A DNA stretch of 64,000 nt from Endomychus coccineus (lineage: Eukaryota; Arthropoda; Insecta; Coleoptera; Endomychidae). The stretch covers positions 56,618,039-56,682,038 of the forward strand of contig OY294067.1 of NCBI GenBank assembly GCA_958510875.1, written 5' to 3'. Below the pieces are notes generated by a model. The model saw only the letters and a list, made by a program, of their open reading frames with translations. It was not told where the DNA came from and made no database searches. The translations under genes and the position numbers were made by a program. Shown one piece after another: positions 1 to 11,605 of this stretch (within the stretch, counting starts at the first letter, position 1; every line of letters begins with the position of its first letter).

Positions 1-119
1 TACCGGTCGAATAATCTCCAGTGCTTTCTGGTAAATTTGATAAATGTACCAAGCTCGTTCTCCGGACAAATAAGCTTCTATTCGTATCAGTCTTCTTTGG
101 TTTTGGGCCGCAGCATGCG
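1..119 (-). CDS. Possible internal exon of an unidentified minus-strand gene
   Basis: Read on the minus strand this segment stays open to the window edge and encodes about 39 residues with ordinary-looking coding composition, including the stretch GERAWYIYQIYQKALEII. A splice-acceptor-like sequence (CCATTAG) precedes it on that strand at about 120-126, though its pyrimidine tract is weak. I do not recognise the family. If real, the gene runs opposite to the adjacent desaturase and continues left of the window. It could also be a chance open stretch; the evidence is length, composition and an acceptor only. Confidence 0.3.
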
Positions 120-769
120 CTAATGGTATTTGAGGGTACAGTTTAATAATACATGTGTACAAGGGTAAGGAAATTCAATCAGTTACAAGAACAAAATTTC
201 AAATAACCTACTGACGTAGTATTCCCAGAAATACATAAAAATTAAAAAACCAACTTGTCAAAACTAACCTGCGATCACGTTTCCGCTTGGAGTTTCGAAT
301 TCAATGTTTATTCTGCATTGGCGATTTCAGTCCGGGTGGTAGTACCTCGGCTCCATACACTTTTGCTTCCAATAGCGTAGGTTCGAAACTCCAAGCTCGT
401 GCAAAGTTATATTCTAGCAGGTTAGTTTATCAAATTCTTCGGAGGTTAGCTTGCTAGAGTGTCATATTTTTGGGAATATTAGGTTAGTAGGTTATCAGAA
501 AGTTTTTCTAATTGTAATTGATTGACTTTCCCTCACTAGTCGTAATGGGGATTATTCATAATCACCAGAATTTATGCATAACCTCATTACATTTACGATA
601 ACGTATATACTATATCCTTATATCTTATTATTTCTGTTGAAAGGTGGTTCTGATACCTTCAAATAATCACGAATGCTCATATGATACTCCTTCATATTAC
701 ATGTTGAATTGAGTACCTTAATTTCCCGTACGTACCTACCGTATAATGAAACTTTTTTTCCAATTTCAG
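120..769. other. Non-coding, no recognised feature
   Basis: AT-rich sequence between the possible minus-strand exon and the first visible desaturase exon. I see no coding or repeat signal beyond the polypyrimidine tract and AG acceptor at 755-769 that serve the exon starting at 770. Confidence 0.5.
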
Positions 770-975
770 AGGCATGTATATGTTTGGGCCCTAGATCATC
801 GCGTACACCATAAGTATGGTGAAACAAACGCAGATCCTCACAATGCTAAGAGAGGATTTTTATTTTCACATGTGGGTTGGTTGGTACTTACCCCACATCC
901 AGATGTGGTTGAGAAGAGGACAACGGTCGATATGAGTGACTTAGAAGCTGATCAATTCGTCGTATGGCAAAGGAG
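770..975 (+). CDS. Acyl-CoA desaturase gene A, internal exon with second histidine box
   Basis: This exon encodes the middle of a membrane-bound acyl-CoA desaturase, a di-iron enzyme of the endoplasmic reticulum that inserts a cis double bond into fatty acyl-CoA (insect Delta9-like family, used for membrane lipids, pheromones and cuticular lipids). The translation starts RHVYVWALDHRVHHKYGETN, containing the second iron-binding box HRVHH, followed by the conserved NADPHNAKRGF and FSHVGWL motifs and by DMSDLEADQ. The acceptor is CAATTTCAG at 761-769 (phase 0). The donor GTAAAT starts at 976 and leaves phase 2. The exon is 206 bp, exactly the size of the homologous exon at 57966-58171. Exons with the start codon and first histidine box (HRLWAH type) are not in the window, so the gene is 5'-truncated by the window edge. 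Confidence 0.93.
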
Positions 976-1892
976 GTAAATCTATTTTGTAACGTATTAA
1001 TCACTTGAAAATTGTATAGAAGTTAACTAGATATTGGTGAATAGCATGACCATTATTATACTGTGGATCGCATACTCATGGTTCACCCTCTTCTCTCGAT
1101 ATATATATTTTCAGATGTTTTCTGAAATGTAAAACATTGGATATTCTTACTAAGAGGCATTTCTTGTATTTCCTGTCTTTCCAGAAATTACATCAACTTT
1201 CGATTTTCGAATTTTACGCCATGTTTATCATTCTGAATTCAATGATACACCATATTACAATCGTTAGGATGCTCATTATATTTTTCGATGAAACCCCTAA
1301 AATTATTCCAAAAAATGAACATAGTGCTACACTAGCGTATTTAGATCGAAATGGTTGGAAACACGTGCAAAAGTGTACACCAAACATTTTTTACTCAAAA
1401 GTCCATTTTTTTAATGGTATCTATACTGACATCATTTGAAAGCACAATTTTCATTCAATGGATTGCTCTAGTGTAGAATTATCTTGATCATTTGAAATAT
1501 TTTTAGGGGGTTCATGGCTCTCTACATGAAAAAATTGAATGTGCATTCTGACAATTGAAATATAAACTATGGGGTGTCATCAAATTCTGAAACTTAAGAT
1601 TTCAAAAATGCAGTAATATGCGGGCATTCCATTTGAAAATCGAAAGTGGAAGTCATTACCGGAAAAATGGGTGATTGAAAAAACCCAATATGTGAAAAAG
1701 AGTCTTTTGTAAGGATTTCCAATGTTCCAAATTTCAGAAAAAAAAAAAGGCTTGAAATGAAGGGGAAACGGGTTGGATGTACCAGGATCTGCCCCACACA
1801 GCACACAGTACCTTATTAGCTGACTTGATCAAATGATTTATGATTCATTCTTACTAACAAAATTGGTATCACTCAAGTGTGAGTTCATATTG
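976..1892. other. Intron of desaturase A, no recognised feature
   Basis: Start of a 16.2-kb intron (976-17144). The open frames of 70-100 codons here have AT-driven composition and no family resemblance; I see no element in this part. Confidence 0.5.
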
Positions 1893-1942
1893 ATATTAAT
1901 ATTGTAATCTTTAATTCTTACAATCCTTTTATTAGTAGATCC

Positions 1943-1988
1943 GTACTACTAGGTTTCGAGGTCAATTATTACACCTCATCCTCAGGTA
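1943..1988 (-). ncRNA. Hammerhead ribozyme motif, family C, core intact
   Basis: On the minus strand: stem I UAC, core CUGAGGA (position 7 is freely variable in hammerheads), stem II GAGGU/ACCUC closed by an AU-rich loop, GAAA, a two-pair stem III (AC/GU with loop CUA), cleavage triplet GUA and stem I' GUA. All conserved core bases are present. Stem I is short (3 bp), so tertiary contacts or dimerisation would be needed for strong activity. The match is by pattern, not by folding software. Confidence 0.6.
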
Positions 1989-2930
1989 TATATAAAGAAT
2001 GGCTGTGATCAAGAAAATTGTACCAAAATTCGTTAAAACAGTTGTAACAATCTTTTAATCTCAAAATTTGACCAAAATGGTATTTTTATAATTAATGATA
2101 TTGTAAATTGTTTATTTGTTGTAAAATTTTTCAAAAGATTCACTTACATTCAATATATAAAATCATTTATACATCATATGACTTCATTTCCAGATAAGTA
2201 AAGTTTATATGTAAAATTACATTTTTGATTTGTATCATTCATGTACAACAGTTGAAATTCAGGAAGCTACAAAGCAGTTATTCTAATGATAAGGAATATG
2301 TAACTGTAGATAACAAATATATGATTTATGTATTTCTTAGAAATACATAAATCTTTTAAAAACAACGACTTAATAACCCTAAACTCACAAATCGCATTAA
2401 ATTATAACCCAATTTTTTCAGCAATAATCAAGTTTACAGTTTATAACAATATTCAATATTATAATCATTTTGTCATTTTACAGGAAACTATTTATTCCAC
2501 TGAAAGTCCAATGTTCTCTCTACTTAAAATCAAATGGTTTCATCATTTTATCACTAGATGTCATTAAATCCTTATAATTGCAGAAACATCAATCTTTCAA
2601 AGTACATCCATTTTTTATTATAAGTTTTTTAACAATTTTTTTACCAATTTGTTATCTAAAGTTACATATTCCTCACCATTGGAATAACTGCTTTATAGCT
2701 TCAACTGCTAACCATGAACAAAAAATGAAATTTTACTTATAAACTTTAATTATCTTGAAATGATGCCATATGATGTATAAATAATTTTGTATAATGAATG
2801 TAAGAAGATATTTCAAAAAATTTTACAATAAATTAACAATTTACAATATTATTAATTAAAAAATATTATTTTGATCAAATATCGAAATAAAAAATTCTTA
2901 CAACTGTTTTAACAAATTTTGATACAATTA

Positions 2931-2976
2931 TACTTGAGGATGAGTTGAAATAATTGACTTTGACACCTGGTAGTAC
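2931..2976 (+). ncRNA. Hammerhead ribozyme motif, family C, degenerate
   Basis: Inverted partner of the motif at 1943-1988. The core reads UUGAGGA instead of CUGAGGA, and GAAA has become GACA, so it is probably inactive. Stem I (UAC/GUA) and the outline of stem II are kept. Confidence 0.5.
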
Positions 2977-3028
2977 GGATCTACAAAAAAATGGATTGTG
3001 AGAATTAAAAATTACAATATTAATATTA

Positions 3029-4529
3029 TTCTGACTACATCAAAGAAAACTACATAATTCCAAATATTATATACATTAAAACATATACAATTGAATCTTA
3101 ATTATGAAAATAAACATTATAATATAATAGTGAAATATCAATTCAAGGTAAACAGGATATAGAAAAACAAAAGCATTTCACATTAATTCAAACTAGACTT
3201 TTTCTAAATGCCATAAATGAGGATCTGAATAATTCGTAATTTGCGAATTCATTGTTGCACAAACTAGTTGATTAACAAATGCATTAGATCAAGGAAAAAT
3301 TGCTCCATTCGGTTTTGGCAAGTGGATACCCGAAAGTTGACCAAAAATTTAGAAAACTATTAACCCATATAAAAGATTAAATACAATGAATGTGATCAAT
3401 TGATTACTGACTTCCATCACTTGTTACCAAAATAGCTTTCGAACACTTCTGCTGGTCAAATCTATGATTGTAGGAACATAAAATATATTCAAAATAATTC
3501 AGAAACCGCTAATGAAAGAGGTTAAATCACTCGAAATTTTATTAAAATGGTAATGCATTTCATTTCCTACTGTCTAGAAAAACACTTGACCGGAAAATGT
3601 TAACTAACCACACTTTCCGGACTCCTATCTACTAATTTTCATGATTTTTAAACAATATTTATTGTCATACTTCTTTATGAATTTGCTTGGAATCAATTTT
3701 CCCACTGCTTTGGGATTTTTACTTTCATTTTCTTCTTTGTTTACGTTGCCCGAACAAGATGTAGTGTCAATATCCCTGACAGAGAGAATGAAAAACTGAA
3801 GATGGATGTCGAAAATACCACTTGAAACGATACACCGTGCCCGAAAACAATACTGCAATCGTCTCTACAGTAACACATGTAAACAGAATATCAAAAATAG
3901 TCTAGATCGATTCGAAAGGCAAACCAGATAATAGCGCGAAAATGCGGAAAAAAATTGGCCCGATCGCAATACTCCCCTTCTTCTATGTGTTCTATGTGTT
4001 TCGATTGAACAAGGTCATAGAGCTGAAGCCGTACAACACTTGAAATAGTATTATAAGAGAAGTTAACTTTACAAACTAAATGTTAAGCAAATTTATATTG
4101 GACTCTTTCCAGTGTATTAATATATGAACTGTAAAACGTAGACCATATGATAAACAACTGCTTCCGCTAACACCTCGACGGATATTGCTTTACAAAGCAT
4201 TCATTCATGAGTGGACAAGAGCATTAAATAACATATCTAATTGAAACTCAGATCTTGCTAGGATGTGAACAAAGTTGCTGAGAAGTGACCTACTGAGTCT
4301 TGTCATAACTCTAGTTACGCTTATCGTATATGGAGATACGCATCCGCCCGGTAAACCAGTCTTAATTGGTACTATGGCTTACAACCGAACATATGATTAA
4401 TAATAACTATGAGGTCGGTCAGTACGCTGCGCATATGCCCAAAGAGTTAAGGCAAAGTGAGTGAGAGACCCTAAAAGAGACTTCATTCGCTTCACTAATT
4501 GAATTAGTCAAAATTGAACTCTTATTTTA
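3029..4529. other. Intronic, mostly unrecognised
   Basis: AT-rich intron sequence. Apart from the dispersed repeat at 3640-3960 I see no element or coding signal. Confidence 0.4.
3640..3960 (-). repeat. Dispersed repeat shared with about 24350-24640 and 45105-45290
   Basis: The sequence TAGTCTAGATCGATTC with nearby CAATCGTCTC and an A-rich stretch recurs at about 24484-24620. The minus-strand words around GAGACGATTG and GACATCCATCTTCAGTT recur at 45120-45260 on the + strand. At 24352-24543 the copy has an open minus-strand frame with a short Cys motif (CKGCGH). The family is unknown to me; it could be an untranslated part of a retroelement or a decayed gene fragment. Confidence 0.4.
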
Positions 4530-6300
4530 TTTGTTCATTTTACTGTTCGCTACGTTCAATCCGTCTTAAGCAAAATAATTCATTTGCTACGCTCACTCCA
4601 TCTTAACTTGAACTCTAAAAAACTGTCTGTTCTTATAATTGTACATTCTGTGTTATTTCAAAGTATTAAAGGATATAAAGTACAGATTAACCAAATTAAT
4701 CTAGATCAGTTACACGGATTCGCGATTATCAAGATTGAAAGTATGTGTGCTACCGCTCTCCCTTTTTAAGATGTCGTCGACGGAACGCACTAGCCCTTTG
4801 TCTGGTGCCGCACCAGCAGATTCCACCGACAGCAATAGGCCAGATAAAGTCCAGGCTATGAACCGGAAAAAAAAACATGTAAGTTCGAAAGAAAAAATTT
4901 TGTTTGCATTAGCTCCAGAAGGTTCTCAGGATGATTCATACACCTTAAAACCTTTTGGTAACCTCAACCCCTCCCATTGGGGGCGAAAATGGCCCGAAAT
5001 CTCCAAGTCTTGAATTGTATTTTCTACAAAACAAGGTATTTTGGCATTTTGAGTGCACCTAGGGGGTTTTTTTGGTCGCTGAACACGAATTCGTAGCCAG
5101 ATTTACTTGCAATCCATCGTAGGGGTGGTCAAATCGAGAAAATTGACCAATTTCGCACCCCTTATATGTTATTTTGCAATTTACGTGTTTTAGGCATTGC
5201 GAATGCACCAAGAAGGTTTTTTTGGTCGCTGATCATGAATTCGTAGCCACATTTACTTGCAATCCGTCGTAGGGGTGGACGAAATTGGCCAATTTAGCAC
5301 CCCTATAAGTTATTTTGCAATTTACGTGTTTTTGGCATTTCGAATGCACCAAGGAGGTTTTTTGGGTCGCTGAATACGATTCCGAACACAGATTTACTCC
5401 GAAGTAATTTTAAAATGCAAAAATAATAAAAATTTAGAAGCGTGTCAAATTAGCCATTTTTGTAAATGTCCCACCCCTATGATGATATTCGAGTAAATCT
5501 GGTTTCGGAATCGTATTCAGCGACCCGAAAAACCTCCTTGGTGCATTCGAAATGCCTAAAACAGGTAAATTGCAAAATAACATATTAGGGGTGCAAAATT
5601 TGCCAATTTTGTCGATTTTACCACCCCCCCGATGGATTGCAAGTAAATCTGGCTACGGATTCGTGTTCAGCGACCCAAAAAACTTCCTAGGTGCACTCGA
5701 AATGCCAAAATCCCTTTTTTTGTAGAAAATACAATTCAAGACTTTGAGTTTTCGGACCATTTTCGCCCCCAATGGGTGAGGTTGGGGTTCCCAAGAGGTT
5801 TCAAGGTGTATGAATGATCCTGAGAACCTCCTCAAGCTAATGCAAAAAAAAATTTTGATTCGAACTTACATGCTTTTTTTTTTATTATAGCTAAAATCTC
5901 GGTTCACAGCCTGGTGTAATAGCTAGCGCAGTGAACGACGCGTGAAACATGCGAATAGCGTCGAGTACTGCGCAATAACTCTATAACAGCTTAAGGTACG
6001 ACTTTGAATTTTTATACCAGTAAATTTCAATTTATAACGGAAACTTTATTTTATGAGAAAGATATAAACAACGTGGTTATCGCGTTTGCTCACAGTGGAA
6101 CATATATGCAAACGTTGACGTGTGATGGATTCAATAGTTGGTTTTTGCTTTTCCGTCCCAATTTCTGTCGAGTTTCTGTATCTATACATAACCGTTGAAG
6201 AAAGTTGGATCCACCACTTTACTCCAGAGACAAAGAACAGTGGATTGAAGGCGATTCGGCTCCGAAGAAGGCGAGGACGGTGAAATCGGCTTACAATCGG
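4530..6300. mobile_element. Fold-back element with internal repeats (GGTCGCTGAA family)
   Basis: Inverted arms at about 4866-5420 and 5455-5883 pair over most of their length. The left arm contains tandem units that begin with GGTCGCTGA at about 5073, 5224 and 5367, so the spacing is 151 and 143 bp. The flanks (4530-4860 and 5890-6300) share segments with 12430-12920: the words around CTAGCCCTTTGTC and TGAATTTTTAT, and TTCACTAATT near the ends. No transposase is seen. The same motif and a period near 141 bp occur at 35.5-36.25 and 37.6-39.15 kb, so these are one family. It is non-autonomous; the superfamily is unknown. Confidence 0.65.
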
Positions 6301-7406
6301 TGCAGTGTTGTGAAAAACTTGTCGAATTTCATAATTTGTTCACCCCACAAAAATTTCCTGTGTCCGGAGAAACGACGATTGGCATAGACATTTAACAATT
6401 AGTAGCAACTGCTGCATTGCGGTAAGAAAATCATTCCTGCAAAAGAAACATAAAATTTACACTTCTGTAGACATAAAAACTACCCCAGGTACACGGGTAT
6501 AAGGTGAGAAATAACCTCTTGTGTTTCTTCAAGAAGATTTTCTACTGTTCTTGGGGTAACCCTGAATCTGCAGAAAAAGTCTTCATTGTCATATTCTTCA
6601 AAGTAATTGGGTCTATTTCTAAAAATTCTTCATCATATATGCATTCACTTTATAATCTTCAAAATTTCATTTTCAAATAAAAACCAATGCTCATAAATTT
6701 TAATCTTCACCAGATGAAAAGCATTTAGCGTAATTATGTTCCAAAATGTGGTGGTTAGTCACTGAACTGTCGGTTTACCAATGCTTCAGGTAGGTACTTG
6801 TTTATTTAACCAAGACATTACCATGAAATGGAATGTAAACTGAATATCGTGAAACACAAATTTGTGATTAAGCTTTGGTAAACTATTAACTATTAGTTTA
6901 CCTATGATTGTGAAACCGGATTTAAGTCTATATATACGATTATTGTTAGAAACAAATGCTTTCTTTGCTCTGCAAATTTTGAACATTACTTTTAAAATTT
7001 TTGAAAACGATCCAAAGAATTTGTTGTTTTTGTATTATGCACTATCACCAGAAAAAACATATATCTCTATGGTATGTATGCTTGCGAACTCAACGAAATA
7101 TTCAATAGTGTGTGTGAGTATCTGCGAATTATTGCCACAGGGCAGTCTGTGTGCTATTCTGTGCTATGAAGTTTTGTAAAACGGCCAACAGATACAAAGC
7201 AAGCCGAGTGGAAAGCATTTTCCAAAACAGTAAAGGTATTCCTGAAGGGAATAAAAGGGATGTTTATTAATATTGGGAGAGCAGTCAGAACAAGTTCCGA
7301 TTCGATCTGGAGTAACTTAAAGTTACAAACAAACATATCCAAATTTCACTCTGCTCTGCTATAAATTACAAACAAACGCACATAAGTTCTCTGAACACCT
7401 AAGCGG
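6301..7406. other. Intronic, no recognised feature
   Basis: AT-rich. The 91-codon open frame at 6904-7179 shows no domain and looks like chance. Confidence 0.4.
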
Positions 7407-7454
7407 CCCATACACTATACAACTTGTCGTACGACAAGCTGTATAGTGTATGGG
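7407..7454. repeat. 48-bp near-perfect palindrome
   Basis: A palindrome with a single mismatched pair, centred between 7430 and 7431 (TTGTCG/CGACAA around GTAC), with outer ends CCCATACACTATACA and its complement. No spacer is present. It may be a collapsed inverted-repeat element or the end of a DNA transposon. Confidence 0.8.
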
Positions 7455-9249
7455 AGTTATTGGCAAACATATGAACCTATATTTATCTCTTGTTGGCGTC
7501 AACGACAGTTCCCACAACTATTAAATTTTCAGGTAAATACTAATAATTATATAGGCTAAAAACGAGTTTATTGTTTGTACATTCAATGATATATGGCGAT
7601 TTATGGAGATTTACAGGGATTTACGGTAGTTTGTGAGGATTTAGTGGGGATTAAGAGGGATTTATAGATTATTTAACAGGGAATTTATTAGGACTTATTT
7701 GCCAAAAAGTTGTACCCAATTTGAGGCAGATATTTATTCCTGGCCGTAACTTCAACATTTATCAGTAAATAGTTGATTGAACAAAAATATCGATTTTGAT
7801 GATGACATTCGTTTACATCAATGAGGATTAGTGAATTAATTCGCTCACTGTGGTATGAACATCTTCTGATTTGATCCCCTCGTAGAAAATCACATTCCCT
7901 ATTTCAGTTTTCCGAGGCAGTTGGAACGTGGAGATTATAATCAATTTGATTCTTACCGAATTATTGGAATTAGAATATATTGATAGAAATAATTGAGCCC
8001 CTTGGCTGTATAGTACAAAATTCAATAGTAAGTATTTCAATGAAACAGTTGATTGGTTCTAGACTTGATATTGATTTTATTAAGAAGCCATAAAAGCATG
8101 GGTTCGAATGTCAGACGCTTCATACAAGGTTTACGAAATAAAACAAACAATTCAATATGGCATAAAATGGTAATTGTCCAATTGTTTAATTGTACGTAAT
8201 ATATTCCACATAAATATATTTGTGAAAGATGGATCTTAATTATAACAATTATTATCATATAACTATAAACATATATGATAGGTCACATTGAATACTATGA
8301 AATAGTAACGACATTTATATAATAACGTATAATGATGTAATTTTTAAATCAAAGTTTAGCTTACAGAATTATTTGAAAATGAAAGAAATGTGTTAAGTTT
8401 AGTTTTATTTTCAAATATGTATTGTTTAGATAAGGAAATTTAATGTTGAAATTTTGTGTGGTTACATTATTTGTAACGAATTTTCGAATATTCTGCTAGT
8501 AAATAAGCGTCATGCTGATGACCAATATATTTACTACTTCGCATACTAACAAAAATAACATTCCTTGTTGCACACTGCTCAAAATCATCTACATTCACTA
8601 CCATTTTAGCCCGTTGGCCTTTTATTCTTGAACTTGCAAGCAATTTATTGTTGAGGATCCCATTTGTTGAAAACTAAATGATAGTGGTGAATGTAGGCAG
8701 CATTATAGCCCTGAGAAGAACTATTTATCTATTTTAATTTCAGTTTGATTCTATTAAATATCAGATTCACAACGAATATTATATGAACTGTCAAGTATAT
8801 TGAGTAAAATATACTGTTTTATCCGATAACCTGGAAAATGGTGCTAATTATTAAAATAAAATATTCCTATTTAGGGAAATTTTCTAAACGAATTGGTTGC
8901 AGAAAATTACTAACTGAAAAGTCATTTCTTTCTTTTAGCCTAAGCGCTATCATCATCATAATATAGAATGATTCCCATAAGCTCCAGAAAGCTGCAAGAA
9001 AGATTACAAGATAATAAATAAAATACCCCGAACTAAACTTATTAAAAAAGCCCTAAACCTATTTTATGCGTAGGTTAAATTTCGCATGTCTAACATATTT
9101 AGGTAAACATTCACAAAAAATCTCAATTTCTTAAATACCAGAACGCCGCCTTTAAAACAACAAATAATCTGTAATAAACTATAACCCATTGTTTACATTA
9201 TTATCCCCAAATAGTATTTAAACAGACACCTTTTGATTTATAATGTTTT
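7455..9249. other. Intronic, no recognised gene
   Basis: AT-rich. 7590-7670 contains loosely repeated GGATTTA words. 8590-8700 has short inverted words (CATTCACTACCA against TGGTGAATG) that may mark a tiny inverted-repeat element. Nothing else is supported. Confidence 0.4.
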
Positions 9250-9291
9250 TACTCTGATAATGGCTACTTGGTGGCCGGAAGGTCCTCAGTA
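9250..9291 (+). ncRNA. Hammerhead motif, family B, degenerate
   Basis: Stem I UACU/AGUA and a strong stem II (GGCUAC/GUGGCC) are preserved, and the stem III word AGGUCCU is followed by C. The core reads CUGAUAA and GAAA has become GGAA, so it is probably inactive. It lies just 5' of a GIY-YIG fragment, and an inverted partner lies at 10143-10182. Confidence 0.5.
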
Positions 9292-9690
9292 CTTTAATAG
9301 TATTTTTAGAGGATAGGGGTGATTATCTCTCATCAATAATAATCTCATATATTAATAATACAGAATCTAAAAAATATAAAGTAAAGAAATCTGGAGTTTA
9401 CAGGCTTAGGTGTGACGACTGTAATGCCTTTTATATAGGACAAACTGGACGCAGATTCTGTGTGGGTTTCCACGAACATTTGAAAAGTTACAAGCTTAAG
9501 AAAGAGGACTCCAATTACCGAATCACTTATTGGAAAATAATCACAATTTCACCCTTCAATCCCGAGACATATATCGATAAATAGGACATACCACAATATT
9601 CTAGAATCCATAGAAATATTGAAGCATTAAAAAACAATAGTAACCAGTACTCCATCCTCCAAGTTATACCGCATTTACTACCTGAATAAT
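9292..9690 (+). pseudogene. Penelope-like element fragment: GIY-YIG endonuclease end
   Basis: Reading from about 9390, the + strand gives SGVYRLRCDDCNAFYIGQTG, the start of the GIY-YIG endonuclease domain that ends Penelope-like proteins. Its CxxC pair (CDDC) is typical of PLEs, and basic and acidic positions follow (GRRF, FHEHL). Downstream the frame breaks, but C-terminal words such as SIEILKHxN-type sequence remain to about 9690. In PLEs this nuclease nicks the target so that reverse transcription can start. The copy is broken by stops and shifts and lacks reverse transcriptase; related fragments lie at 16845-17115 and 52346-52560. Confidence 0.75.
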
Positions 9691-10142
9691 CTTCAGTGAA
9701 TTCGCGGCGACAAGATATCTCAACTGGATTTGTTCTCCAAAATAATCCTCAATGAATCAGAAGCAATGCAGCTGATTCCACCATGAGACTTATTATCATC
9801 ATTTATATGAATTCTGAACTTTTCCGTCTAATTACCAGAACCTTTGTTGATGTTATAATGATGGTCACATGACTACCATTTCTTCACAGCGTAATTTCCG
9901 AAATAATTATTCATCAAATAAATATATAATACTGCTACGAACATAATCACATGGGAAGTGAAAGCATCATATCAGTTTTTATTCTAAAACAACGATTTAG
10001 TTGATACCTTAACACGAGATGATTACACAATTATTTGAAACGATCTTATTTCTAAACTATTAAAGGGTTCACAATGTGGATACACTATAACACTATAAAT
10101 ATGAAATAGTAACCCTCATCTACTAAAAATACTGTAGAGTAC

Positions 10143-10182
10143 GGAGTACGTTTCGGCTACGAAGTAGTCATCACCAGAATGA
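10143..10182 (-). ncRNA. Hammerhead-like motif, family B, degenerate
   Basis: Minus strand: CUGGUGA (core A6 changed to G), stem II GACUAC/GUAGCC with one mismatch, then GAAAC. It is the inverted counterpart of the motif at 9250-9291, so the pair brackets the GIY-YIG fragment. Probably inactive. Confidence 0.4.
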
Positions 10183-10248
10183 ACTAAGGTAGAAATCAAA
10201 ATGTGCCTGTTTAAATACTATTTGTGGATAATAATGCAAAAAAGGGGG

Positions 10249-10570
10249 TTAGAACTCATCTAGAGATAAATCGGAATTTAATATATTGCTTCTTCGTGTA
10301 TACATTTCCACCCTTTCTAAATTACCTAGATATTTGTCCGTACTGCCTTTCAAAAGTGATAAACATTCTCGAGAAATGGTGTGACTTGTATTCAAAATGA
10401 ATTCGCAATATAACCCGTTTATAAATAGATGTAAGAACAAGCTGTAACAGTGTTTAGGCAACACCTTTAATAAAGTTTCCGACTTAGACAAATCCGGGAT
10501 TCACAAAATCGATTGTGAGTCGTGTTCAAAAAGATATGTGGCTCCGATGAAGTCGGAGAAGATTTTTCCG
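10249..10570. pseudogene. Two head-to-head PLE fragments
   Basis: On the minus strand 10249-10390 encodes a PLE C-terminus (KYLGNLERVE ... NILNSDL). On the + strand 10490-10560 encodes the start of a GIY-YIG domain (KSGIHKIDCESCSKRY) with the CxxC pair. Both match the better-kept sequence at 40640-41040. The two parts of one protein are therefore joined in opposite orientation, another inverted PLE junction. Neither is intact. Confidence 0.6.
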
Positions 10571-11605
10571 CCGATTTCATACAAAGCAAAAAATTTGTAA
10601 AATTTTTTGTCTATATGGTAGACACTTCAGTGAAACTGCGACTTTTCCTCCAATCATATGGGCTGAACCACCCCCCTCCTGTTGGTGAGAACAACAAATG
10701 GGTGCTAAGCGTGTCATACGCCTTTTAAACAACTGTTTCATTCCCCTCACCCAAATGTTTTTATATTTTCTAAACAATTGAAAAAATTACAAATAGATAC
10801 ATATATAAAAATGAACAGCTACTACATTATGAACAAATGTACAAATTTAATGTTCATCAATCGATGGGTAAAAATGGAAAAGTTGATTGAATATTATTAT
10901 AGTGATATGGTTTCACCTTATGATTAGTAAAAGATATGTCATTTTCCAATAAATTAAACTAACTTGTTTTTAAAGTGTCGAAATAATTTGATCCGTGTGT
11001 ATATATATACTATTTCTGCATATTTGAATAACTTAATAAAACTGTGTCTCATAATCAATTTTTATCATTCCAGTTTTTTTCCGAATAAATACTACCTGGG
11101 CGGTTTCCTATACCGTCACGCAATTCTGTCTACATAATATTGTTTGCATGGATTATCTGTAAATATGTCACAAATTAATGATATAGTTATGCTTGTAAAT
11201 AACAGGAAAACAGTATGAAGAGTCGCATATCAATATCGATTATTAATTTGTCCAAATTATCTTGTTGTGGACTAATATTTAGGAAAGTTAGACTCTAAAA
11301 ATAAATACTATGATCAAAGTCTATTTAGTTATTTTGTTATTGGTTACTGCTACACAGCCAGTTGTATTTAGTCTAATTTGCAAAAACAAATCAATCAATC
11401 TGTTAATTGTTGATTGAATACTCATTTTTAATTAAACTAAGCCTAACCGTTGATTGAAAGCTCAACTCTTTCAATCAACGGCCTAACCTAGATATTATCA
11501 ATTATAATCAATGATCACCATGTGCTGATCATGTGAAGTAAATTAAAATGTATTGTTCCCCATAAGTTACATTGACTGTCACACCACATAGTCCAGCCAA
11601 TAAGC
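10571..11605. other. Intronic, no recognised gene
   Basis: AT-rich with no element I can name, apart from the hairpin at 11447-11481. Confidence 0.4.
11447..11481. repeat. Perfect 14-bp inverted repeat with 7-bp loop
   Basis: CCGTTGATTGAAAG is followed after 7 bp by its exact reverse complement. The word GCCTAAC flanks it on both sides in direct orientation (11441-11447 and 11481-11487), which could be a small target-site-like duplication. Confidence 0.7.

Larger units (their letters stand above)
1893..3028. mobile_element. Fold-back element with hammerhead motifs (PLE-like, family C)
   Basis: Two long imperfect inverted arms (about 1893-2325 and 2625-3028) flank a loop of about 300 bp with no recognisable coding. 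Matched landmarks include the TAGATCCGTACTACTAGG region on the left and its reverse complement at 2969-2985 on the right, and AAGCAGTTATTC on the left (2271-2282) against GAATAACTGC on the right. Each arm contains a hammerhead-type motif near its outer third, oriented so that its 3' flank points outward. Hammerheads in such a position are known from Penelope-like retroelements, so I assign it to that group by inference; no GIY-YIG or reverse transcriptase sequence is visible. Confidence 0.6.

Noticed and set aside
6904..7179. 91-codon + strand frame as a gene
   Set aside because: Lies in an AT-rich intron without homology signals or start context.
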